Source of the DNA: Trebonia sp.
GTDB taxonomy: Bacteria > Actinomycetota > Actinomycetes > Streptosporangiales > Streptosporangiaceae
Direction: 5' to 3'
NCBI GenBank assembly: GCA_030038035.1
Contig: JASHPP010000410.1
Location: forward strand, 1 to 6,366
Length of the DNA: 6,366 bases
The notes beneath the pieces were generated by a model. It saw nothing but the letters and a program-made list of their open reading frames with translations, did no database searches and had not been told where the DNA came from. Shown here piece after piece: positions 1 through 6,015 of this stretch. Every line of letters starts with the position of its first letter. Position 1 is the first letter of the stretch. The translations under genes were made by a program, and so were the position numbers.

Positions 1-972
1 CACCGGGACGATCCAGACCCAATGGTGGTCCCAGGACACCGGCGACACGAGCAGGCCCGTGACCGCGCAGACGCTGACCGCCGCCAGCTCGCGGCCGCGG
101 CGGTGCACCAGCGCGGCGGCCAGCAGCCCGCAGGCCGCCACAATCGGCGCGACGGCCAGCCAGTACGGCAGCGCCGGCCCGCCACCCCCGGCGAGCCGCG
201 CGATCATCCCGAACAAGGACTGATTGGACGCGTAGATCACCGGCCCGGGCCGGCTGGGGTCAAGGAACAGCCCGCCCAGCCAGTACTGGCGTGACAGGCC
301 TGGCAGCACCGCGAACCCCGCGGCGACGGTCAGCGCGAACGCCGCCGTCGCGACACCCGCCGCGCGGAACCGGCGCGTGAGCAGCAGGTACGCGATGAAG
401 ATCCCGGGGGTGAGCTTGAGCCCGGTCGCCAGTCCGACTCCGGCGCCCTGCCACCGCCGGTCGCCGGGCGCCAGCAGGTCGGCGAGTACGACGGCCATGA
501 GAACGAGGTTGATCTGGCCCAGGTCGATCGTCTGCTGAACCGGGTCGATGCACAGCGCGATGTCGGTCACGGCGAGCGCGAGCGCCGCGCGCGACCAGGT
601 GCCGCGGACGCCGACGCCGCCCCAGGCGAGCCACGCCGAAGCCAGCAGCGCCAGCACCGAGCCCGTGATCACGATCCGCTTGACGGCCAGCAACGGCAGT
701 GCCGACAGGGGCTCGAAGATCGCCGCGGCCAGGGGAGGGTAACTGAACGAGAGCATGCCGCGGTACTGCGCGGTATACAGCGGGCCCGAACGCCGCGCGA
801 GCAGTCCGCCCCAGCGGTACACCTGCAGGTCTATCATTTCCCAGTGGCCTGCCTGGCTCAGGTACACGACCGTGAGAACGACCACGGGGACCGCCAGGGC
901 CAGCGTTCCCGCGATGAGACCCCACCGATCCCAGCGGATGGTCCCGCCCGCTGCCAACCGCCCGTCCGCCAT
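1..972 (-). CDS. GT87-family polyprenyl-phosphate-mannose-dependent mannosyltransferase, partial (C-terminus beyond left edge)
   Basis: Membrane glycosyltransferase of the GT-C fold, expected to move mannose from a polyprenyl-phosphate donor onto a lipid-linked or envelope glycan (phosphatidylinositol mannosides, lipomannan or similar) on the outer face of the membrane. 324 codons are visible and the frame is still open at position 1; family members usually run to about 400-450 residues, so roughly a quarter is missing. Seen: a first hydrophobic helix at about residues 18-39, then the loop motif IDLQVYRWGG, whose Asp48 sits where GT-C enzymes keep their catalytic acid. Next come SYPPL (77-81), DLGQINL (150-156), GLKLTPG (184-190), NQSLFG (250-255) and SPVSWDHHWVW (310-320), all typical of actinobacterial GT87 proteins. 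About eight or nine hydrophobic segments are visible. The start is the ATG at 970-972: an in-frame TGA lies five codons upstream and GAGGGA precedes it by 8 nt. It diverges from ptrB. The acceptor cannot be told from sequence. Confidence 0.9.
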   Translation of the reverse strand, partial: MADGRLAAGGTIRWDRWGLIAGTLALAVPVVVLTVVYLSQAGHWEMIDLQVYRWGGLLARRSGPLYTAQYRGMLSFSYPPLAAAIFEPLSALPLLAVKRIVITGSVLALLASAWLAWGGVGVRGTWSRAALALAVTDIALCIDPVQQTIDLGQINLVLMAVVLADLLAPGDRRWQGAGVGLATGLKLTPGIFIAYLLLTRRFRAAGVATAAFALTVAAGFAVLPGLSRQYWLGGLFLDPSRPGPVIYASNQSLFGMIARLAGGGGPALPYWLAVAPIVAACGLLAAALVHRRGRELAAVSVCAVTGLLVSPVSWDHHWVWIVPV

Positions 973-1011
973 GCTGGCTATCCCTCAGTGCCGGCCTTCC
1001 TGCCTGACATC

Positions 1012-1017
1012 ACCCTA
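1012..1017 (-). promoter_or_regulatory. Candidate -10 box of the mannosyltransferase gene
   Basis: Read on the minus strand this is TAGGGT, one base from the TAGGAT-type -10 box common at housekeeping actinobacterial promoters. It would start transcription near 1005, giving a leader of about 33 nt that contains the GAGGGA ribosome-binding site. No good -35 hexamer is visible at the usual spacing, so the call rests on the -10 match and its position. Confidence 0.4.
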
Positions 1018-1050
1018 GCGGGCAGAGCACGATCGCGGTCGTTAACAAGG

Positions 1051-1089
1051 GACGGCCGGCGGCACGATTCTCCGCCGGCGCCGGCCGTC
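1051..1089. repeat. Perfect 10-bp inverted repeat at the ptrB promoter, possible operator
   Basis: GACGGCCGGC at 1051-1060 is exactly mirrored by GCCGGCCGTC at 1080-1089, with 19 bp between. A second, overlapping pairing is possible: GCCGGCGG at 1055-1062 with CCGCCGGC at 1072-1079, leaving a 9-nt loop. The word GCCGGC occurs three times (1055, 1074, 1080). The right arm directly abuts the TAGACT -10 box, so a protein bound here would cover the -35 and spacer region of ptrB. Because it lies between two diverging genes it is unlikely to be a terminator. It could be a regulator site, or a chance product of GC-rich sequence; which protein would bind is unknown. Confidence 0.45.
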
Positions 1090-1095
1090 TAGACT
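1090..1095 (+). promoter_or_regulatory. Candidate -10 box of ptrB, implying a leaderless or nearly leaderless mRNA
   Basis: TAGACT fits the actinobacterial TANNNT pattern and ends 8 nt before the ATG at 1104. Transcription would start at about 1102-1104, so the mRNA would have little or no leader. This agrees with the lack of a clear Shine-Dalgarno sequence (only GGGCGG nearby). No recognisable -35 hexamer is seen around 1067-1072. Confidence 0.45.
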
Positions 1096-1103
1096 GGGCG
1101 GCT

Positions 1104-3221
1104 ATGAGCACGCCTCCGGTCGCGAAGCAGGTCCCGTTCGAGCGCGTCCACCACGGCGACACGGTCATCGACAACTACGCGTGGCTCGCCGACCCCAAGG
1201 ACCCGGAGACGATCGGCTACCTCGAGGCAGAGAACGCCTACACGTCGGCGATGACCGCGGGCCTTGAGGATCTGCGGACGGCGATCTTCGGCGAGATCAA
1301 GGCCCGCACCCAGGAGACCGACCTGTCGGTGCCGGTCCGCAAGGGGGTCTGGTGGCGGTACGCGCGCACCGTCGAGGGCCAGCAGTACGCGATCCACTGC
1401 CGCCGCCGGGTCCTTGACGGCGAGACCGCTCCCCCGCTGCCCGAGGACGGCAAGCCGCTGGACGGCGAGGAGGTCCTGCTCGACGGCAACGAGCTGGCGG
1501 CAGGCGCCGGGTTCTTCTCGCTCGGGGTGCTCTCGGTCAGCCCTGACCAGGCCCTGCTCGCCTACTCCACCGACTTCTCCGGCGACGAGCGGTTCACGCT
1601 GCGGGTCAAGGACCTGGCCTCGGGCCGGACGCTGCCCGACGAGATCCCGGACACCTTCTACGGCTGCGCCTGGTCGCTGGACGGTACCGCCTTGTTCTAC
1701 GTCACGGTCGACGAGGCCTGGCGGCCCTACCGGGTGTGGCGGCACCTGGTCGGCACCCCGGCGTCCGCTGACGTGCTGGTGTTCGAGGAGGCCGACGAGC
1801 GGTTCTGGGTGGGAGTAGGGCTGTCCCGCAGCGAGCGGTACCTCTATATCCGCACGGCGAGCGTGCTGACCAGCGAGTGGTGGCTGCTCGACGCCGCCAC
1901 GCCGACCGGCGACTTCGCCGTGGTGGCGCCGCGCCGCCAGGGCGTGGAATACGACGTCGAGCAGGCCGGTGACCGGCTGCTGATCCTGCACAACGACGGC
2001 GGCGCGGAGAACTTCGAGCTCGCCACCGCCCCGCTGCCGGACGCCCCGGGTGCGGGGATCCCGGCGCCCTGGACGCCGCTGATCCCGCACCGGGCCGACA
2101 CCCGGCTGCTCGGGGTGGACGCGTTCGCGGACTACACGGTCGTCTACTTCCGCCGCGACGGGCTGACCGGGCTGCGCGTCCTGCCCGCCGGCGGCGCGGG
2201 GTACGACATCGCCTTCCCCGAGCCGATCTACACCGTCTCGCCCGGCGCGAACCCCGAGTTCGCCCAGGCCACGTTCCGGCTCGGCTACAACTCGATGGTG
2301 ACCCCGGGCACCGTGTACGACTGCGACCTGGCGACCGGCTCGCTGACCATGCTCAAGCAGCAGCCGGTGCTGCCCGCCCCGGACGGCGGACCGTTCGCGA
2401 GCGCCGACTACGAGCAGCACCGGGAGTGGGCCGTCGCCCCGGACGGCAGCCGGGTCCCGATATCTCTTGTCTGTCGCACGGGCACCCCCCGCGACGGATC
2501 CGCGCCGTGCCTGCTGTACGGCTACGGCAGCTACGAGCACTCGATCGACCCGAGGTTCTCGATCAGCCAGCTCTCCCTGCTCGACCGCGGGTTCGTCTAC
2601 GCGATCGCCCACGTCCGCGGCGGCGGCGAGCTGGGCAGGTCCTGGTACACGCACGGCAAGCTGCTTGCGAAGAAGAACACGTTCACCGACTTCGTGGCGT
2701 GCGCGCGGCACATGGTGTCGGCCGGCTGGACGTCGGCGGACCGGCTGGTCGCCCGCGGCGGCTCGGCCGGCGGGCTGCTGATGGGCGCGGTGGCGAACCT
2801 CGCCCCGTCGGCGTTCGCCGGGATCGTGGCCGAGGTCCCGTTCGTGGACACCCTGAACACGATCCTCGACCCGTCGCTGCCGATGACCGTGACCGAGTGG
2901 GAGGAGTGGGGCGACCCGCTGCACGACCCGGCGGTGTACGCGTACATGAAGTCGTACGCCCCCTACGAGAACGTGACCGCCGATTCCTACCCGGCCATCT
3001 TCGCGATCACCAGCCTGCACGACACGCGGGTCAGCTACCACGAGCCCGCCAAGTGGACCGCCCGGCTGCGCGCCGCCGCCCGCGGCGGCCCGTTCCTGCT
3101 CAAGACCGAGATGGAGGCAGGCCACGGGGGTCGCAGCGGCCGCTACGACGCCTGGCGCGAAGAGGCCCTCGTCCTCGCCTGGATCGCCGAGACCGCGACC
3201 GCCAGGCCCGCCGCCGACTAG
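1104..3221 (+). CDS. ptrB: Oligopeptidase B (S9A serine peptidase)
   Basis: Cytosolic serine peptidase of the prolyl oligopeptidase family that cuts short peptides after Arg or Lys. The 705 residues compare with 686 for the E. coli enzyme, and no signal peptide is seen. The N-terminal segment (about 1-75, with NYAWLADP) and residues from about 430 onward build the alpha/beta-hydrolase domain; about 75-425 is the beta-propeller that limits access to small substrates. Seen in the hydrolase part: GYGSY with Tyr477 (oxyanion hole), GGGELGRSWY, catalytic Ser554 in GGSAGG, Asp640 in LHDTRVSY and His674 in AGHGGRSGRY. Glu598 and Glu600 in EWEEWG lie 44 and 46 residues after the Ser. That is the same spacing as the E. 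coli Glu576/Glu578 pair that gives basic-residue preference, so I favour oligopeptidase B over prolyl oligopeptidase. The ATG at 1104 follows a -10-like box and begins the conserved N-terminus. It appears monocistronic: the next gene is 252 bp away and broken. Confidence 0.95.
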   Translation: MSTPPVAKQVPFERVHHGDTVIDNYAWLADPKDPETIGYLEAENAYTSAMTAGLEDLRTAIFGEIKARTQETDLSVPVRKGVWWRYARTVEGQQYAIHCRRRVLDGETAPPLPEDGKPLDGEEVLLDGNELAAGAGFFSLGVLSVSPDQALLAYSTDFSGDERFTLRVKDLASGRTLPDEIPDTFYGCAWSLDGTALFYVTVDEAWRPYRVWRHLVGTPASADVLVFEEADERFWVGVGLSRSERYLYIRTASVLTSEWWLLDAATPTGDFAVVAPRRQGVEYDVEQAGDRLLILHNDGGAENFELATAPLPDAPGAGIPAPWTPLIPHRADTRLLGVDAFADYTVVYFRRDGLTGLRVLPAGGAGYDIAFPEPIYTVSPGANPEFAQATFRLGYNSMVTPGTVYDCDLATGSLTMLKQQPVLPAPDGGPFASADYEQHREWAVAPDGSRVPISLVCRTGTPRDGSAPCLLYGYGSYEHSIDPRFSISQLSLLDRGFVYAIAHVRGGGELGRSWYTHGKLLAKKNTFTDFVACARHMVSAGWTSADRLVARGGSAGGLLMGAVANLAPSAFAGIVAEVPFVDTLNTILDPSLPMTVTEWEEWGDPLHDPAVYAYMKSYAPYENVTADSYPAIFAITSLHDTRVSYHEPAKWTARLRAAARGGPFLLKTEMEAGHGGRSGRYDAWREEALVLAWIAETATARPAAD

Positions 3222-3312
3222 CGGCGCCTCCCGCGCCCGCGCCCGCCCCGTGTCATGCCGCCGCCTGCGCGCCGCGCCAGCGATCTCAGATAGTGAGACG
3301 GAGTCGGCGACT

Positions 3313-3376
3313 TAGGACCCGGGCGGCAGATTTTTTGTCCGGATTATGGCGTTTTGTCCCTGCGGCTCGGGTCCTA
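3313..3376 (+). repeat. Long imperfect inverted repeat with an AT-rich loop between ptrB and the pseudogene
   Basis: The arm at 3313-3329 (starts TAGGACCCGGG) and the arm at 3360-3376 (ends TCGGGTCCTA) are reverse complements at 15 of 17 positions, separated by 30 nt. In a plus-strand RNA one of the two differences becomes a G-U pair, so 16 of 17 positions pair. In a minus-strand RNA that pair would be a C-A mismatch. The structure is therefore better as plus-strand RNA. The loop holds a run of six T and two copies of TTTTGTCC (3333-3340 and 3352-3359), which stand out in such GC-rich DNA. It could be the 3' end structure of the ptrB transcript, a leader structure of the downstream gene, or a remnant of a small mobile element. 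No U-tract follows the second arm, so it is not a textbook terminator. Confidence 0.6.
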
Positions 3377-3380
3377 TGTT
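3375..3380 (+). promoter_or_regulatory. Weak candidate -10 box in front of the ATPase pseudogene
   Basis: TATGTT fits TANNNT and begins inside the last two bases of the inverted repeat. TTTTGT (3352-3357) lies 17 bp upstream, and TTGTCC (3354-3359) 15 bp upstream, as poor -35 candidates. A start near 3387 would leave a leader of about 87 nt before the GTG at 3474. Suggestive only. Confidence 0.25.
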
Positions 3381-3473
3381 GCGCGCGCGGTCCTGCTCGC
3401 GCCCACCCGGGGAAGCGAAGGGCTGATATGCGGCAGTTTCCGACAATTCCAGCCAGTGACGGGCGGAGTCGGG

Positions 3474-4644
3474 GTGGACAGGGGCGGGCACTCGCGCATC
3501 GGGCAGGCGCTGCTAGTCGCGGCCGTGGTGCTGGCCGCCGTGGGCGGCGCCGCGGCGGGACTCGGGGCACCCGTCTGGCTGGCCGGGGCGGCCGGGGCGA
3601 TTACCGCGCTGGTCGCCGCCGTGATCGTCGGTCATGTCTTCAATGCGCGCGACTCCCGCCGCGCCGCGCTGCAAGCCCGGGGGCGGGTGCTCGATGACCT
3701 GATCGCCCTCGTTCCTGATGATCGGGAGAAAGCAGTCGCCGCGAACCGGGCCGACCCGCTCGCGCTGCTGCGGGCGGACCGGTCGCCGATGCCCTTCCGG
3801 GGACGGGGAGCAGAACTGCGCCGGCTCGCCGAGTGGCGGGATGACGACACGACGGCGAGTCCGGTCTGCCTGCTGAGCGGGCCCGGGGGGGTTGGCAGGT
3901 CGCGGCTTGCGCTGCAGTTCGCCTCGCGAGCGCCCGAGGGCTGGGCGGCCGGATGGCTGCGTCCGGGAACGGGCAGCATCGTGGTCGATGCGGTGAGACG
4001 GCATGCGGGGAGCCTGCGGTGATCCTGGTGGACGACGCCGACGGACGGGCCGACCTGGTTCCATTGCTGGACTCGCTCGCCGAACGTAATGAGAAGCAGG
4101 CCATCCGCGCTGCCCTCGACCACCTGTCGGGCGGGCGGGTCGCGGGCGTCGCTCGTGGCGCGGATCGAGGAACGGCACGCCTAGGCTGCCTCCGCCCTCG
4201 CGCTAGAACTGGAGCCGGAGGGCGGTCCGGACGATAGGGCGCGCTGGTTCGGTGAGGCCGTGCGCGCGTTCGCGATGGCGCTCGGCAAGCCGGCGCCAGT
4301 GCTGCCCGCGTTGTTTCAGCAGGGTCATGCCGAATCGACGCAGCCGTTCGTGATGATCCAGGCGCGGGCCCTGCTCGCCGTCCTCGGGACCGAGGGTGAT
4401 CCGCGGCGGCTGTCGTTCGGAGGCGCTGGACGCGCGGATCGAGGCGGTTGGCGTCTACCGGGAGATGGCCGCGCGGGATCCCGGGCTTTACGAGGCCACG
4501 TACCGGGAGAAGCTTGGCGCGCTGCGGCGCGAGTACGAGCGGCGGGGGATGCGGTATGAGGCGGTCACCCACGGCCTTGGCGATCCCGCCCTGGACGAGG
4601 AAGGGGACCGTGGTGAGACGGCCCCCTTCGTTCGGGATGAGTGA
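3474..4644 (+). pseudogene. Decayed membrane-anchored STAND/NACHT-like ATPase with TPR-like tail
   Basis: Remnant of a signalling-type P-loop ATPase. The likely start is GTG at 3474 (GGAG 5 nt upstream), followed by two hydrophobic helices (residues about 11-30 and 33-54), the linker RSPMPFRGRGAELRRL and a P-loop, GPGGVGRS. Its normal Lys is Arg here (codon 3897-3899). This frame stops at 4020-4022. The protein continues in another frame from about 4002, ACGEPAVILVDDAD being the Walker B region; losing one G from a CGGGCA-like stretch near 4001 would explain the shift. Around 4118-4145 it returns to the first frame (RASLVARIEERHA), meets a TAG at 4182-4184, and goes on through ALELEPEGG, RARWFGEAVRAFAMALG and ARALLAVLGTEGDPRRLSF. 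Near 4413-4422 a third shift leads to EAVGVYREMAARDPGLYEA and RREYERRGMRYEAVTHGL, which looks like a final TPR. About 390 codons remain where relatives I recall have many more, so an internal deletion at the third shift is likely. An ATG at 3428 with GAAGGG upstream opens another frame and may be the original start. No active product is expected. Confidence 0.8.
4600..4629 (-). terminator. Strong hairpin past the monooxygenase operon, probable terminator
   Basis: The arms 4600-4611 (GAAGGGGACCGT) and 4618-4629 (ACGGCCCCCTTC) enclose a 6-nt loop. In minus-strand RNA all 12 positions pair, one as G-U. In plus-strand RNA that position is an A-C mismatch. The first arm reached on the minus strand is 18 nt after the TAA at 4648-4650, where a terminator of the leftward operon belongs. 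There is no U-tract on that side, which is common in actinobacteria. On the plus strand, T5 runs at 4645-4649 and 4654-4658 lie downstream, so weak bidirectional action is possible. It overlaps the charged C-terminal tail of the pseudogene. Confidence 0.6.
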
Positions 4645-4647
4645 TTT

Positions 4648-6015
4648 TTAGATTTTTATGAGCTGAGCCTCGTTGCGGGCCTTGGTGTAGCGGTTTTCCG
4701 GGATCGGGATGCCGAGGTTGCCGCGCAGGGTGGCCGACTCGTACTCCGTGCGGACCACGCCGCGGTCCTGCAGGATCGGGACGACCCCGGCCAGGAAGCG
4801 ACGCCACTGGCTGGGGTGGCCGATGTGGACGTTGAGGCCGTCGAGGGCGCGGGCGTCGAACCATTTCTGGATCTCGGTCGCCACCGTCTCCGGGGAGCCC
4901 GCGAACGGCGTCGGCCTGGGGCTGGAGATGAACTCCACGGTCTGCCGGAGCGTCCAGTCGTTGTCCTTGGCCAGCTTGGCGATCTTCTCCGCGCCGGTGC
5001 GGAAGCCGCGCTCGGCGTACACAAGCGCCTCCTGCGGGAAGGGGGCGTCCAGGTCGTACTGGCGGAAGTCGTGCCAGGCGAACGGGCGGCCGAGTTCGGC
5101 CAGGGCGCGGCTGAAGTCCTTGTCCCCGCGCTGGAGCTCGAGTTCGATCTCCCTGGCCTCGTCATCGGTGTCGCCGACGAACACCGCCGCGCCCGGCATG
5201 ACCACGATGTGGTCGGGGTCGCGGCCCTTGGCGGCGGCGCGGCCCTTGATGTCGTTGTAGAACGCCTGGCCCTGCTCGAGCGACGGTGCGTGGGTGAAGA
5301 TGCCCTCGCCGATCGTGGCGCCCAGGTCCCGGCCCTGTTCTGAGTCGCCGGCCTGGAAGATCACCGGCTGGCCCTGCGGGGAGCGGGAGATGTTGAGCGG
5401 GCCCGCGACCTGGAAGTGCTCGCCCCTGTGGTTGAGCGGGTGCTGCTTGCTCGGGTCGAGGAAGGTCCGCGTGGCGCGGTCGCGGGGGAAGGCGTCCTCC
5501 TCGTAGGAGTCCCACAGGCCCTGGGCCACCCGGACGAATTCGAGGCCCCGGCCGTAGCGGGTGTCGTAGTCGTAGTGCTCCTCGCGGCTGAAGTTCGCCG
5601 CCGCACCCGCGTCGCCGCTGGTCACGACGTTCCAGCCGGACCTTCCCCCGGAGATGAGCTCCAGGGACGCGAGGCGGCGGGCCAGGTTGAACGGGTCGTT
5701 GTAGGACGTGGTCATCGTGGCGACGAGGCCAAGGTGCCGTGTGCTGACCGCCAGCGCCGACAGCAGTGTCATCGGCTCGAGCCGGTTCAGGTAGTGCGGC
5801 GGGGAGTCGGCCGTGATGAACTGGCTGTCCACGATGAAGATCAGGTCGAACTTCGCCTCCTCGGCGAGCTGGGCCTGCTCGATGTACCAGTCGATGTTCA
5901 CGCTGGCGTCGGCGGGGATCTCCGGGTCCAGCCACAGGTAGTGCTGGCCGGGGCCGCCGGCGCCCATCGTGACCGCGCCGAGCTTAAGCTGCCGCCTCTT
6001 GCTGTTATCACTCAT
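4648..6015 (-). CDS. NtaA/SnaA/DszA-family FMN-dependent monooxygenase
   Basis: Luciferase-like flavin monooxygenase that would use FMNH2, supplied by a separate flavin reductase, and O2 to oxidise an organic sulfur or nitrogen compound in the cytosol. The 455 residues match the usual 440-460 of the nitrilotriacetate / dibenzothiophene-sulfone / pristinamycin monooxygenase group. Seen: RRQLKLG near the N-terminus, EPMTLLSALA (80-89), the family block SYNDPFNLARR (104-114) running into SGGRSGWNVVTS (122-133), QAGDSEQGRDLG (221-232, the usual flavin-phosphate region), GSPETVATEIQKWF (373-386) and the C-terminal LRGNLGIPIPENR (430-442). The start is the ATG at 6013-6015: it overlaps the upstream stop codon as ATGA and has GAAGG about 11 nt upstream. 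The open frame continues further upstream but lacks family similarity there. The last codons (ATA AAA ATC TAA) are unusually AT-rich. The substrate cannot be assigned; a sulfur-scavenging role is inferred from the neighbour. Confidence 0.93.
   Translation of the reverse strand: MSDNSKRRQLKLGAVTMGAGGPGQHYLWLDPEIPADASVNIDWYIEQAQLAEEAKFDLIFIVDSQFITADSPPHYLNRLEPMTLLSALAVSTRHLGLVATMTTSYNDPFNLARRLASLELISGGRSGWNVVTSGDAGAAANFSREEHYDYDTRYGRGLEFVRVAQGLWDSYEEDAFPRDRATRTFLDPSKQHPLNHRGEHFQVAGPLNISRSPQGQPVIFQAGDSEQGRDLGATIGEGIFTHAPSLEQGQAFYNDIKGRAAAKGRDPDHIVVMPGAAVFVGDTDDEAREIELELQRGDKDFSRALAELGRPFAWHDFRQYDLDAPFPQEALVYAERGFRTGAEKIAKLAKDNDWTLRQTVEFISSPRPTPFAGSPETVATEIQKWFDARALDGLNVHIGHPSQWRRFLAGVVPILQDRGVVRTEYESATLRGNLGIPIPENRYTKARNEAQLIKI

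Noticed and set aside
260..925. A 221-codon minus-strand open frame inside the mannosyltransferase region
   Set aside because: It is Arg/Gly/Pro-rich with no motif. The frame starting at 972 in the same direction encodes clear GT87 motifs across the whole interval.
1089..3125. A 678-codon open frame on the minus strand opposite ptrB
   Set aside because: Its composition is Arg/Val/Gly/Ala-rich low-complexity protein with no recognisable domain. Long antisense open frames are common opposite high-GC genes. The plus-strand frame has all oligopeptidase B motifs.
3222..3473. Insertion sequence, tRNA or CRISPR array in the spacer after ptrB
   Set aside because: There is no transposase fragment, no cloverleaf and no regularly spaced repeats; only the inverted repeats and palindromes described.
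2426..3697. A 423-codon plus-strand open frame spanning the ptrB end and the pseudogene start
   Set aside because: It is out of frame with ptrB and with the ATPase remnant, and its product is an Arg-rich shadow. Only its part from the ATG at 3428 (SD-like GAAGGG) deserves mention, as a possible original start of the pseudogene.
3474..4644. Programmed frameshifting to make one functional ATPase
   Set aside because: Three separate frame changes, one in-frame TAG and loss of the P-loop Lys are far better explained by gene decay. No slippery heptamer with a downstream structure was seen at the shift points.
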